Assembly (NCBI GenBank): GCA_003134995.1
Contig: PLDC01000025.1
Location: 368,882 to 432,881, forward strand
Direction of reading: 5' to 3'
Length of the DNA stretch: 64,000 nucleotides
Origin: Acidobacteriaceae bacterium
GTDB taxonomy: Bacteria; Acidobacteriota; Terriglobia; Terriglobales; Acidobacteriaceae
Of the stretch, positions 24,989 to 34,286 are shown piece after piece. The first letter of the stretch is position 1. Each line of letters opens with the position of its first letter. The notes beneath the pieces are model-generated. The model ran no database searches and was not told where the DNA came from. It was given only the letters and a program-made list of their open reading frames with translations. The position numbers were made by a program, and so were the translations under genes.

Positions 24989-26161
24989 CTATACCGTCTT
25001 GAATAAGGACCAGTGGGCGCGTTTCACGTCGGCGTCGTTGCGGGTCAATTCATTCGCTAACCCGGAAAAGCAACGGGCAATCTCGGTGTGACTTTGCTCC
25101 ATCACCGGCGTGCCGCGATCAATAGCCGAGGAAATGGCGAAATACTGATTGGGAACGCGCCACAATAATTTGACTCCGGCCGCGTTTTCCGCGTCCGCTT
25201 CGCTGAAGCCCGGCACTTTGCGAAAACGGTTAAGGACCAGCCGCACGCGTTCGCGGTGTCCCGTCTCTCCCAGATATTGTTGCACTCGCGCCGCACTCCA
25301 CAAGGACGCCACGTCGGTGCAAGCGACGAGCAGCACGCACTCTGACAAGTTTGCGACCAGGCGGCTGCCAGCATCGAGCCGAGAAGAATCATCCACAACG
25401 ACGTAGCGGTAGTGCGTTACCAGCATGTCGAACAGCCGGACGAACTCCGTGGTGGAAGGTTCGATCGAGGCCGGTGCGTTCGTTCCTGCCAGCAACTGCA
25501 GACCGCCGGGGTGCCGAGTCATGAAACTTTCCAGCAGGGAACTATCCATGCGGTGAAGATTGCGCGTGGCGTCAGCCAGGGTGAATAAAGGCTTGAGGTT
25601 CAGGTGCAGCGCGGTATGGCCGAGAGGAGCAAGGTCCACTAGAGCCGTTTGCCCATGCGCTGCCTGCAGCGCAAGTGCCAGGTTGACGGCGACGGTAGTA
25701 GCCCCGCTCCCGCCTTTGGCATTCACGACAGTGAAGACCTTGCCGCGCGGACCTTCTTTCTGAACCCGGCGCTGGGCAGTCGTCAGGCGGACAAAAGCTT
25801 CCAGCAGATCGGTGGTGGTGGTCGGCCGCTCGATGTACTCACGAGCGCCGGCGCGCATGGCGCTCACAATGACCTGAGGCTGGTTAAGGTTTCCGATGGC
25901 GAACACCGCGCATTCGGGCAGCTCCTGGTGAAGAAGTTCGATGGCGCGCATGGCCGTGGCGGCATTGTCGCCGGGGATATCAACCAGCAGAACTTCAGGA
26001 TTGGCCGACTGCACTCGCCGCATTACTGGATCCGCTGCCGCTACCGGGAAACTGGCGCACGTGTGGATCGTGCGGGCCACGCTGGTTCCATCCACTAACA
26101 CCTGCAGGACGGTGCGCTGCTCATTGTCGACCGCTACGATAACGACTGAAAGCTCGGGCAT
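24989..26161 (-). CDS. TadZ/CpaE-like pilus localisation protein
   Basis: A 390-aa two-domain protein. Residues 1-130 resemble an atypical receiver domain (LLVDIPGDNAATAMRAIELL, SAMRAGAREYIERPT). Residues 140-390 are a ParA/MinD-like ATPase. The deviant Walker A is KGGSGATT (149-156), where the second invariant lysine of KGGxGKTT is replaced by Ala, as in many TadZ proteins; hydrolysis may be weak or absent. VVDDSSRLDAG replaces the Walker B region. TadZ proteins mark the cell pole for pilus assembly. Start ATG 26161, end 38 nt before tadA. Confidence 0.88.
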   Translation of the reverse strand: MPELSVVIVAVDNEQRTVLQVLVDGTSVARTIHTCASFPVAAADPVMRRVQSANPEVLLVDIPGDNAATAMRAIELLHQELPECAVFAIGNLNQPQVIVSAMRAGAREYIERPTTTTDLLEAFVRLTTAQRRVQKEGPRGKVFTVVNAKGGSGATTVAVNLALALQAAHGQTALVDLAPLGHTALHLNLKPLFTLADATRNLHRMDSSLLESFMTRHPGGLQLLAGTNAPASIEPSTTEFVRLFDMLVTHYRYVVVDDSSRLDAGSRLVANLSECVLLVACTDVASLWSAARVQQYLGETGHRERVRLVLNRFRKVPGFSEADAENAAGVKLLWRVPNQYFAISSAIDRGTPVMEQSHTEIARCFSGLANELTRNDADVKRAHWSLFKTV

Positions 26162-26193
26162 AACCTAAATCCAGTTGCCAGTATTCAGTGGCC

Positions 26194-26228
26194 GGTTGCC
26201 AGTAAGTTGTCATTGCTAACTGGCAGCC
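26194..26228. repeat. Word-type hairpin between secretin and tadZ
   Basis: GGTTGCCAGTAAG (26194-26206) pairs with CTAACTGGCAGCC (26216-26228) at 11 of 13 positions with a 9-nt loop. More partial copies of the TTGCCAGT word lie just upstream (26172-26190). The 122-bp gap between the two tad genes contains nothing else recognisable. Confidence 0.6.
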
Positions 26229-26283
26229 TCGCCTACTTCAAGCTGTTCCTATTGGTTCCAATTTCATCACGCCTGTGTCCGGT

Positions 26284-27711
26284 CTATTTCCACAAAGGCT
26301 TTTTAGCGTCGAACTTGTCGTTGTTGATAAAAGATTGCGGCTGCTTGGGACCGGGGGGCGGTTCAGTGTTGGGCGAAATCCGGTGCACAGTGCACAGAAC
26401 CATTAATTCTTGGTTGCTCTTCGAAATACTCTTGCTTTTGAAAAATGCGCCCAGGATCGGAATATCACCCAGGCCGGGAACCTTGTTCCAAACGTCTGTC
26501 ACGCGATTGTCGAGCAGGCCCGCGATCACGAAACTTTGCCCATCTCGCAACTCGAACTCGGTCTCCGCTTTGCGCGTGCTCAAGGCCGGAATAGTGAAGC
26601 CGGAAATGGTCAGCGCATCGGCGAAATCAAGAGTGCTGACCTCAGGGGCGACCGTAAGGTGAATATTGCCATTGGGCATGATCACGGGAGTGAAATCCAG
26701 CTTCACGCCAAACTCCTTGAAGGAGATTGTGACAGCGGTGAATCCCTGCCCCGGTTGCACGATGGGAAACGGAAACTGGCCGCCTGCGAGGAAACTCGCT
26801 TTCTTGCCATTGACCGCGATAAGCGTAGGCTCGGAAAGAATCTGCAGCACGTTCTTTGTCTCGAGCGCCTCGATGACCGCCCCCAAGTGAATGTTGGGCT
26901 GGAATAGAAACATGTTGAGAACATTGCTGACGGTTTGGTTGGCCACGAACGGCGTGTTCTGTCCTTGAGTTTGCGTGATCTGCTGCGGAGTAAAGCCGCC
27001 GAATTGGCCGGTGGTTGAAGTGCCGATTAAATTGGCGGCGCCGGTGGAAAAAATATTCACCCCAAGCTGGGAAAGGGCAGAGCGGTCAACCTCGGCGAAC
27101 TTCACCTCCAGCATGACTTCTTGCGCGCCGACAGGTCCGAAAGTCAGCACGTTGATCACATTTTTCGAATACGCGGAAGCGAGTTCGCCGGCGCGCTTGG
27201 CGACATCCTCAGTAGTGACGTGGCCGGAGAGAACAATCGCAGCGCGCGAGGGTGTGACCGAAATCTGCTCCTCAGGGAAAATGCGATGCTCTTCTTCGGC
27301 AGCCGCGCTGACGTCGACATCCACGCGAAGATCGAAACTGCGCGAGCGTTCGTTTTCGTCCCAGATAATGAGCGAAACCTCGCCGGGCGCTCGACCGTGA
27401 ACCAGAATCTGCGTCGGCGTAAGTACGGTAGGGTCAGCGATAGCGGGGTCGGTCACTGATATGCGCTTGATTTGTTCAGTGGTGTTGATGAGCAGAGACT
27501 TGTCGACCATCACTCGCAGCGGAGCCGAACCCTGAGGCTGGGCAGACTGAGACGGAAGAGTGGTCTCGGCGGCGGCCGGCGGCGTGGGTTCCTGAGGCGC
27601 TTGAGCCGCGGGCTGTTGGGGCAGCGCTTCGGCCAGGGCAACCGGCAGAACGAACACCGGCAGTAGAAATGATACGGCGACCGCAACGAAAGATGTCCTG
27701 CGAAGCTTCAT
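26284..27711 (-). CDS. CpaC/RcpA outer-membrane secretin of the Tad pilus
   Basis: A 475-aa secretin. Signal peptide about 1-27, a Pro/Gln/Ala-rich linker, the CpaC N-domain (LRVMVDKSLLINTTEQIKRISVTDPAIAD and ILVHGRAPGEVSLIIWDE), a BON-like stretch (ISVTPSRAAIVLSGHVTTEDVAKRA), then the secretin pore domain (VMLEVKFAEVDRSALSQLG; KVPGLGDIPILGAFFKS; ELMVLCTVHRI). It is the outer-membrane channel for the Flp pilus. Start 27711 has GAGAGG at proper distance; the upstream in-frame codons are an unlikely extension. Confidence 0.93.
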   Translation of the reverse strand: MKLRRTSFVAVAVSFLLPVFVLPVALAEALPQQPAAQAPQEPTPPAAAETTLPSQSAQPQGSAPLRVMVDKSLLINTTEQIKRISVTDPAIADPTVLTPTQILVHGRAPGEVSLIIWDENERSRSFDLRVDVDVSAAAEEEHRIFPEEQISVTPSRAAIVLSGHVTTEDVAKRAGELASAYSKNVINVLTFGPVGAQEVMLEVKFAEVDRSALSQLGVNIFSTGAANLIGTSTTGQFGGFTPQQITQTQGQNTPFVANQTVSNVLNMFLFQPNIHLGAVIEALETKNVLQILSEPTLIAVNGKKASFLAGGQFPFPIVQPGQGFTAVTISFKEFGVKLDFTPVIMPNGNIHLTVAPEVSTLDFADALTISGFTIPALSTRKAETEFELRDGQSFVIAGLLDNRVTDVWNKVPGLGDIPILGAFFKSKSISKSNQELMVLCTVHRISPNTEPPPGPKQPQSFINNDKFDAKKPLWK

Positions 27712-27780
27712 CGTGTGATTCCTCTCCAGCTGAGGAAACGTGCTATGCAACGTTGAAACGTGGGCCGAAATTGCTATCGA

Positions 27781-28647
27781 CTACTTAGGATCTTCACCGT
27801 TCTCTTCTGGCAACGGGGTGACGGTTTTCTTATCACCTTTGTAAACGTCTACGCTGCGGACTGGCGGAGGGGGAGGCGGTTTCTCAGTCTTCTGCTGCTT
27901 TACTGGACGAACGGCAGCCCGGGGCGGAGCCGCTGCCACGGTGCCGCCTTTATACAGACCCTTGGCATTGGCCGCGTCGACGGTATCCTGATGCGTGTCG
28001 AGCGGGTTGCGCAGGGAGAGTTGAATTTTGCCTTCGGAACTGGCCAGGGTCAAGCGTTCGGCATCCTCCGGCGAAGCCAGAAGCGTGATTACCGGTGTAT
28101 TCTGAGCCTCTCCTGAAGCATTGCGTTCCAGGGTGTGGCCGGAGGCAATCACTGCCACATTCTGCAGCACGGTCGTAGTCTGATTCTCGGTGCTCCCGTT
28201 GGGCGTGCCGGTGAGAAGTACGTCGACGCGCGTGCCCGGACCGACAAAGCCAGCGACCGAGACCACCTCATTCACCCGCACTGAAACAGCACGCATCCCC
28301 GGCGGAATCAGCGAGGGCAAGCCAGAGCCTGCATTTTCTGGGGCGAGTTTGCTGGGCAAAATGAATTCGCCCTTTGAGATTGGAATGATCACGCCGCGCC
28401 CCAGCACCTGAGACCTCCTGGTATAAGCTCCGGCAGGCAGGCCTGAGGCGGGGAATTTGGCGATGCGCACATCGTGTTCTTCGACGCGCGCTCCCACCTG
28501 AATGTCATCGAGCGCGACGATCACGTCCGCGCCGGGTTCGTTGGAGGACGACCCTCGCCCTTGCAGAGACTTATAGACCCAGAGGCTCACAAAGGCCCCC
28601 AAGGCCAAAGCCAGACCTCCGATCATCAACAAGCGGTTGCGGTTCAT
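27781..28647 (-). CDS. CpaB/RcpC Tad pilus assembly protein
   Basis: A 288-aa periplasmic protein with an N-terminal membrane anchor (residues 5-25, LLMIGGLALALGAFVSLWV), a SAF domain (VIVALDDIQVGARVEEHDVRIAKFP through LVLGRGVIIPI-like text) and the RcpC/CpaB domain (MRAVSVRVNEVVSVAGFVGPGTRVDVLLT). The C terminus has a KPPPPPPV tail. It is thought to link or stabilise the secretin. It is the second gene of the operon, 91 nt after the pilin stop. Confidence 0.92.
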   Translation of the reverse strand: MNRNRLLMIGGLALALGAFVSLWVYKSLQGRGSSSNEPGADVIVALDDIQVGARVEEHDVRIAKFPASGLPAGAYTRRSQVLGRGVIIPISKGEFILPSKLAPENAGSGLPSLIPPGMRAVSVRVNEVVSVAGFVGPGTRVDVLLTGTPNGSTENQTTTVLQNVAVIASGHTLERNASGEAQNTPVITLLASPEDAERLTLASSEGKIQLSLRNPLDTHQDTVDAANAKGLYKGGTVAAAPPRAAVRPVKQQKTEKPPPPPPVRSVDVYKGDKKTVTPLPEENGEDPK

Positions 28648-28738
28648 AGTCTTTTAATCAGAATAAGCAAAGCACAACTATCCCCATCGTCAGCGGGGGA
28701 ATAAGTCTCTCTCTCTGTGTGCTCCCGGTGCAGATTCT

Positions 28739-28900
28739 TTACTGAATCGAACTGGCGACGTTGGAGAAAACATTATTCGCGTTCGAGCCGATGAGTCGAA
28801 TCGTGCCCACCACGATTACGAGGATCACAGCCAGCATCACAGCGTACTCTGCAATATCCTGGCCTTCTTCCTCGCGCCACAATCTCCAAAGATGATCCAT
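28739..28900 (-). CDS. flp: Flp-type pilin, 53 aa
   Basis: A short gene: a protein of 53 residues starting MDHLWRLWREEEGQDIAEYA and ending SSIQ. EEGQDIAEY matches the Flp prepilin processing and motif region (G-x4-E-Y), with cleavage expected after the glycine, followed by a hydrophobic stretch (AVMLAVILVIVVGTI). The start ATG at 28900 has a strong AGGAGG 8 nt upstream. It heads the Tad operon and is the expected major pilus subunit. No prepilin peptidase (TadV) or pseudopilins TadE/F are seen in the window. Confidence 0.93.
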   Translation of the reverse strand: MDHLWRLWREEEGQDIAEYAVMLAVILVIVVGTIRLIGSNANNVFSNVASSIQ

Positions 28901-28939
28901 CTTTCCGCCCTCCTAGAAAAAACAGCTAGCTTTCAGCCC

Positions 28940-28964
28940 GGCCTTCGAAAGCAGATTGAAGGCC
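28940..28964 (-). promoter_or_regulatory. Leader hairpin of the flp/tad operon
   Basis: GGCCTTC (28940-28946) and GAAGGCC (28958-28964) form a 7-bp stem with an 11-nt loop, about 40 nt upstream of the pilin start on the minus strand. A run of six T lies between hairpin and Shine-Dalgarno (28916-28921). This could be an attenuator or an mRNA-stabilising element; the rest of the 190-bp leader shows no clear promoter to me. Confidence 0.45.
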
Positions 28965-29091
28965 GATAGCCTATCATGAACTCGCATCCGTTGTACTCGC
29001 ACTGGGTTACAGACGAACTGATCCTGAGCTGGTATGAGACATAATAACCCGCAAAATGCTCCAAGAGGTGTACTTTCTTGCGCCTCGATGG

Positions 29092-30552
29092 TTACTGCCG
29101 AGCGGGCGCAGTTTGGATGGCGCGAGACGGCGCGTTCAGGACGATGGCTTGGGAGTCCTCGTAGGCAACCGTCCAGCCGGAGGAACTCCGTAGGCCCGTT
29201 GCCATGGCCGAATCTGGGGGAATAAGCACCGTACCGATCCTCCACTGTTGCAGTGTCCGCTGCCAGTCGTCTTTGAACTGGTATGTGTCCGCGAACTCAT
29301 TGAGCAGTTTCGCTCCGTAAAGATCAGCCCGGCCATCGATGAAGACGCGAGTCGAAGGATAGAGCTTCCAGATTAAATAGCCGCCCCAGTCGTAATGGTT
29401 GAAGATGGGGCCAGAAGGCGGATGAGTCTGAAGAAAAGCCACGGCGCGAGCCGGGAAGCCTTTCAACTCAGACTGCGGCTGGCGGTGAATCACGTCGGCG
29501 GTTTGCACGCACGCAAAGACAACTACGCCCAGTACAATGGCGGCGTTGAGCAAAAAGGCGGGCACCGACGGTGAACGCGCTGGCTCGGGCTGGCTCGTGG
29601 GCCAGTCTCCAACCCGTTGGCAGACAATCGGCACCGCGATCAAAACAAACAGGGGCATCATGCGGATGGAACACAGACCGGCGTACAGGCTCACGAGTAA
29701 CAGCAGTACGTCTCGGAGTCGCACCTGCTGGCGAGACCAGCTCAGAATTGCGAAAGTACATAACACAATCAGCAGGAACGGCCAGTATTCGGCATGATGA
29801 AAATTGGGTGAGGCCCATTCGGTAATGTAGTTCTGCATCGCGGTGGAACGCAGAGTCTCGATAGGGTAGGAGAACATGCGCAGGCCGTTGGGATTTAACG
29901 GAACGATCAATAGATCGAGCAGAAATATAAACGCCGCAGTTCGCAGGCGTGCCGCGCAGAACTGAGAGCGTCCCAGCATGTGTTCGATTAGTTCCCCCAC
30001 CAGGAACAATGCCGACAGGGCCAGACCCAGGGCGAATCCGGCATGCAGATTCACCCAAAGCAGCGTCAGCGGCAAAGTCCACCACAAAAGTTTCGGATTG
30101 CGCTCGGAACGTTCGAGAATCAGCAGCCACAAACTGGTCAGTAGAAGAGAAATAACCTGGGGCCGCACTCCCCAAACAGGCTCAGTGGCCCAGGCAGCGT
30201 AGTGCACGGCGACTCCGGCAATGTAAACATCGGCGCCGCAGCGCAAGTAAAACAAGTAGAACGCAGCGCAAATCACGGCCGCAAAAAAAACGATCAGTCC
30301 GCCAAAGCCTGTCGTGCCCAGGAGTTCGTAGAGTACAAGGTCAGTGAGCCACTCATGCGCAACCCATGGCTCACCGGCACGCGTATAAGAAAAAGAATCA
30401 GTGTGAGGAACACTGTGGTGTTCGGCAATGTACTCCCCGGTCTTGAGGTGCCACCAGACATCGGGATCGCTTACATTGCGCAGTGCCAAGGCGAACAGGC
30501 CGAGAAAAACGACCGCGAGGAAAGTGCGCTTAATCGTGAGCCAGCCCGTCAT
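29092..30552 (-). CDS. Polytopic membrane protein, GT39/GT-C-like
   Basis: A 486-aa protein with about ten membrane segments and a C-terminal soluble part. After the first helix come SDPDVWWHLKTGEYIAEH and PHTDSFSYTRAGEPWVAHEWL, a loop pattern of large lipid-linked-sugar glycosyltransferases of GT-C type; acidic DPD could be the catalytic loop. The C-terminal part has GPIFNHYDWGGYLIW and RVFIDGRADLYG. Such proteins are frequent in Acidobacteria but uncharacterised, as far as I know. It is separated by 24 bp from a divergent GT87-like gene. Confidence 0.65.
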   Translation of the reverse strand: MTGWLTIKRTFLAVVFLGLFALALRNVSDPDVWWHLKTGEYIAEHHSVPHTDSFSYTRAGEPWVAHEWLTDLVLYELLGTTGFGGLIVFFAAVICAAFYLFYLRCGADVYIAGVAVHYAAWATEPVWGVRPQVISLLLTSLWLLILERSERNPKLLWWTLPLTLLWVNLHAGFALGLALSALFLVGELIEHMLGRSQFCAARLRTAAFIFLLDLLIVPLNPNGLRMFSYPIETLRSTAMQNYITEWASPNFHHAEYWPFLLIVLCTFAILSWSRQQVRLRDVLLLLVSLYAGLCSIRMMPLFVLIAVPIVCQRVGDWPTSQPEPARSPSVPAFLLNAAIVLGVVVFACVQTADVIHRQPQSELKGFPARAVAFLQTHPPSGPIFNHYDWGGYLIWKLYPSTRVFIDGRADLYGAKLLNEFADTYQFKDDWQRTLQQWRIGTVLIPPDSAMATGLRSSSGWTVAYEDSQAIVLNAPSRAIQTAPARQ

Positions 30553-30575
30553 GCCGAATCCATCATAGCGGGTGA

Positions 30576-31862
30576 GTGGCGCGCAAGGTAAAATCGCAAT
30601 CCACCGTGCCAGATGAGAAGAATCAATTCGTGCCCGCGAGTGAAGGCAAGCGGCGACGGCTCTTGCGCATCTTCATCGCGGGCGTAGTGTGCCTGCACCT
30701 GTTTTTTTTCGTCAACCAGCGGGAACGAATCAAGCGCGGATATCCGGATTTCACAGTCTTCTACACGGCAGCGACGATCCTACGCCAGGGACTAGGACAT
30801 CAGCTTTATGACGAGCACATGCAATATGAGGTACAGAAAAAATGCGTGGGGGCAATCGCCGAGCGGCATGGTCCTTTGCCTTACATTCACCCGCCTTTTG
30901 AAGCCCTGATCTTCCTGCCGCTAACCAGGCTGCCATACCCGCAGGCGTTCGCCGTCTGGGACTTGCTGAACCTCGTTCTACTTTTCGGCGTGTTCCTGCT
31001 ATTGCGGCAGTCGGTGAATATGCTTCGCCTCATCTCTCCCTGGGAATTTGTGTTCGGGAGCCTTACCTTCTTTCCGGTGTTCGACTGCTTCTTGCAAGGC
31101 CAGGATTCCATCTTGCTGTTGTTGCTTTGCGCGTTGGGGTTCAACGCGCTTAAAAGAGAGGCGGATATACTTGCGGGCTGCTGGTTTGCGTTGGGTGTGT
31201 TCAAGTTCCAGTTCATCCTCCCCATCGTTCTGCTGCTCGTGATCTGGAGACGAAGACGCGTAGCGATTGGTTTCGCATCTGTTTCAGCAATGCTTGTTCT
31301 GATTTCGGCCGGACTTGTGGGCTGGCAGGGTTTATTGCACTATCCCGCATTTGCCTTGTTGATAACGAAGTCGCCCAGCTTGGGCGGGGTTGCAGCCGGA
31401 CTCGCGCCCAACCTTCGTGGATTAATGCTGGGCTTGCTCTCACCTTTTTCCAAGCCCTTGGGGACCGCACTCGGCCTGTTCGCTTCAGTCGCCGTATTTT
31501 GTTTTGCCGCGACGACAGGCCGCCGCCCGGCTCAAAGGATAAAGTTCGAAGTGCAATTTTCTTTGGCGGTCGCGGTATCTACATTGGTGGCTTGGCAAAC
31601 CAATATGCACGATCTCAGTTTGCTGGTGCTGCCGCTGGTCTTGATTACTGACTATTGCTTGAGCACGCGAGCGCAAGAACGGCGCACGAGGTTTTCTTTC
31701 ATGTTGCCTGTTTTGCCAGTCCTGATCAGCCCATTGTGGCTCATCCTTTGGCTCATCGGCGGAGCGGTAAACCTGATGGTGATTCCGCTTCTATGGTGGG
31801 TGTGGAAGATGGGGATGGAAGTTGCGCGCGATTCACGCGTCAGCGTTAAGCCCGGCTGCTGA
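30576..31862 (+). CDS. GT87-family (DUF2029) membrane glycosyltransferase-like protein 1
   Basis: A 428-aa polytopic protein. After a basic N terminus and first helix it has GYPDFTVFYTAATILRQG and HQLYD, then YIHPPFEALIFLPLTRLPY, the typical GT87 (mannosyltransferase-like) text, followed by eight or more helices including QGQDSILLLLLCALGFNALKR. GT87 members in actinobacteria use polyprenyl-phosphate mannose for lipoglycan synthesis; here the donor and acceptor are unknown. It starts with GTG at 30576. Its last 30 bp overlap the 3' end of the gene on the other strand. Confidence 0.75.
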   Translation: MARKVKSQSTVPDEKNQFVPASEGKRRRLLRIFIAGVVCLHLFFFVNQRERIKRGYPDFTVFYTAATILRQGLGHQLYDEHMQYEVQKKCVGAIAERHGPLPYIHPPFEALIFLPLTRLPYPQAFAVWDLLNLVLLFGVFLLLRQSVNMLRLISPWEFVFGSLTFFPVFDCFLQGQDSILLLLLCALGFNALKREADILAGCWFALGVFKFQFILPIVLLLVIWRRRRVAIGFASVSAMLVLISAGLVGWQGLLHYPAFALLITKSPSLGGVAAGLAPNLRGLMLGLLSPFSKPLGTALGLFASVAVFCFAATTGRRPAQRIKFEVQFSLAVAVSTLVAWQTNMHDLSLLVLPLVLITDYCLSTRAQERRTRFSFMLPVLPVLISPLWLILWLIGGAVNLMVIPLLWWVWKMGMEVARDSRVSVKPGC

Positions 31863-32732
31863 GAAGTGATCGCTGTAGCGTCGGGCCAGGACCACAATCA
31901 GCATAGGAAGATAAAGAAAAACAACAGTCCACCTTCCTACTTCAGTGAAACTGTGCGGAACGTGATACCAGCGCCAAAGGCCAGCGCCCCAACTAAAGAA
32001 AACAGTGGCAAGAATTTCGCGCCGCGATTTTGGAATGAGCCACAAGATAAAGCTGTCGAAAAACCAGCGCTGCGGCATGCACGCTGCGAGAAACAACAGA
32101 ATCGCGTCGCGATTGCGATAACGGAACAGCGCGAGCAAGAGCAGCGGTCCGGGGAAGACTAGAAGCGGGATGAAGTGCTCATAGTGCTTCGTCTGCGCGA
32201 TCCACAGCAGAGGCCATCTGGGCATCAGAACGAGGCTTAATGCTCCAACCATGAGGCAGGCCACAACGCCGCGGCGGCTTGCGTGGGTTAGAAACACTGG
32301 CAGCCCGATCTGCGGCTTGGCCATGGTTACAGGCAGCAGCCACGGAAAAAAAGCGCTAGCCGTAATGATTGTTGACCACTGCACTGTGAGCAATCCAGCC
32401 CAATAGGGATACGCGAGAAATATCAACAAGCCGCGATAGCCGTGCCGCATAAGCCCAAAGGCCAGCAGCGCGGAACTGATTCCATAGAATGCGCCGGCTG
32501 CAATCTCCGGCTGCAAGCGCACAAAGGGGAGCGCGAAAATCCCGGCCGTCAGCGGATACTGCTCCAACGCAGTGTCGTAAGGATTTTGCCGCGCGAGCAC
32601 TCTTTGCGCAAGGTGCAAAGCCCAGCGAAAGTCGGCCGCGTCCTGATGAAAGCGCTTCATCAGGAACCAGCAGAAGACGCCGCTGGCCAAGCCGATGACC
32701 GCCGAAATCGCGATGCGCAGCCTCATGACCAT
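31833..32732 (-). CDS. GT87-like membrane protein 2
   Basis: A 299-aa polytopic protein. DAADFRWALHLAQRVLARQNPYD, YPLTAGIFALPFV and the VTMAKPQIGLPVFL segment follow the GT87 pattern, but it is shorter than neighbours (about 430 aa), with fewer C-terminal helices. It has about eight helices. It is convergent to and overlaps GT87-like protein 1 by 30 bp. The start could be the first or second ATG of MVM. Confidence 0.65.
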   Translation of the reverse strand: MVMRLRIAISAVIGLASGVFCWFLMKRFHQDAADFRWALHLAQRVLARQNPYDTALEQYPLTAGIFALPFVRLQPEIAAGAFYGISSALLAFGLMRHGYRGLLIFLAYPYWAGLLTVQWSTIITASAFFPWLLPVTMAKPQIGLPVFLTHASRRGVVACLMVGALSLVLMPRWPLLWIAQTKHYEHFIPLLVFPGPLLLLALFRYRNRDAILLFLAACMPQRWFFDSFILWLIPKSRREILATVFFSWGAGLWRWYHVPHSFTEVGRWTVVFLYLPMLIVVLARRYSDHFSAAGLNADA

Positions 32733-32814
32733 TTCTTCAGAGCATTAAGTTGTAACATGGACGACCTGAGGCCGGACGCCTGAGACGTGAGCCGCGGTTT
32801 GTTTTCCTTTCACC

Positions 32815-34119
32815 TTGCGTAAGAATTTTCATGTCGAACTGTTAGTGGCGCTGCTCTGCGCAGGCAGCATGTGGATCTATGTGCAGCACGTGCTTATTCC
32901 CTATGAAAGAGCCGACTCCGCCGCGCATCAGCGTCCGCGCGGCAATCTCTCCGATCTTTATCCGCGCTGGCTGGGCGCGCGCGAACTTTTGCTTCACCAC
33001 CGCAATCCCTACGGCAACGACATCACGGCAGAAATCCAGAAGGGATACTACGGCCGCGAGTTGGATCCCGCTCGACCCGACGATCCCAGAGACCGGCAGG
33101 GATTTGCTTATCCCGTGTATGTGGTATTCGTGCTGGCGCCTCTAATCGGGTTTCCGTTTCATGTCGTGCAGATATTGTTTTACTGGTTGCTAGCGGGCCT
33201 GACGGCGGCCAGCGTTTGGCTGTGGCTGAAAGCGTTGCGCTGGGAGTTGCCGCTGCTAGCCGTGGCCGCTTGCATCGCGTTCACCCTGGGCAGTTTCCCG
33301 GCAGTGCAGGGAATCAAACTGCAGCAATTGAGTCTGTTGGTGGCGGCGCTACTGGCGGCGTCGCTGGCCTGCGTGGCGAGCGGGTTTCTTTTCTTCGGAG
33401 GAGCGTTGCTGGCGCTGGCGACAATCAAGCCGCAACTAGCATGGCTTCTCGTGGCCTGGTTGCTTTTATGGGTGGTAAGCGATTGGCGGGCGCGGCGAAA
33501 GTTTGTATTTAGTTTCGCCCTAGTGATGGCTCTGTTGCTGGCTGGCGCAGAAATCATCCTGCCCGGTTGGTGGCGAATGTTTGCCGCGGCTATCGGCCAG
33601 TATCATCAATACACACAAAATCAATCCGTCATCGAAGTTATTCTGAATCAGCTTCTGGGGTCTGCCGCCAGCGGTGCCGTGGTCCACGTGAGCGCACAGA
33701 TTCTTTCCGTGATCGCGGTCCTCGCGTGTGTGCCCGTGCTGTGGAACGTACGGCGAGAGCCAGCCGACGCTGCCGGATTCGGCGCCGCGACCGCGCTGGT
33801 GCTGGCGCTGACGGTACTCGTCATCCCAATGTACGCACCCTACAATCAGGTTCTACTCTTGCCGGCCATTCTGCTCCTCGTGCGCGAGCGATCTTTTTTT
33901 ACGTCACGATCACGTGCTCTTCGCTTGGGATATATCGTGGGGATCTTCGCTTTGGCGTGGCAATGGATCGCGAGCTTGTGCCTCAGCGCCATGTATATGT
34001 GGAATCCAACGTGGGCCCTGAGTCGATGGCAGTGGCCTTTTTTTGCCACTTTTGCCCTGCCCGTGCTCGTCTTCGTCCTGATTCTGCTGGATGCGCAAAG
34101 AATGCGACGATCGGAGTGA
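32815..34119 (+). CDS. GT87-family membrane protein 3
   Basis: A 434-aa polytopic protein with about ten helices. SDLYPRWLGARELLLHHRNPYG, FAYPVYVVFVLAPLIGFPF and GIKLQQLSLLVAALLAASLA...ATIKPQLAWLLVAWLLLW are the GT87 landmarks. The conserved aspartate in the first large loop (SDLYPRW) is the likely general base. Start TTG at 32815 (RKNFHVELLV follows); no strong Shine-Dalgarno, so the start is uncertain. A 144-bp region follows before the FHA gene, without visible features. Confidence 0.75.
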   Translation: MRKNFHVELLVALLCAGSMWIYVQHVLIPYERADSAAHQRPRGNLSDLYPRWLGARELLLHHRNPYGNDITAEIQKGYYGRELDPARPDDPRDRQGFAYPVYVVFVLAPLIGFPFHVVQILFYWLLAGLTAASVWLWLKALRWELPLLAVAACIAFTLGSFPAVQGIKLQQLSLLVAALLAASLACVASGFLFFGGALLALATIKPQLAWLLVAWLLLWVVSDWRARRKFVFSFALVMALLLAGAEIILPGWWRMFAAAIGQYHQYTQNQSVIEVILNQLLGSAASGAVVHVSAQILSVIAVLACVPVLWNVRREPADAAGFGAATALVLALTVLVIPMYAPYNQVLLLPAILLLVRERSFFTSRSRALRLGYIVGIFALAWQWIASLCLSAMYMWNPTWALSRWQWPFFATFALPVLVFVLILLDAQRMRRSE

Positions 34120-34286
34120 CTGCGTTCACTTCGCGGCTAAACGGGCAGAGTCTGTGCCTGTTAACCGAGCGTCCTCCGCTTTGCTGACGGCTGTCTTCAC
34201 AAAGGCTCTTCCCGCCGAGGCCTGATTCCTGTCATTATGCTTCTGCGAGCTTTCGCAGTAGGTTGGGCGAAGGCGGCGCCACAGCC

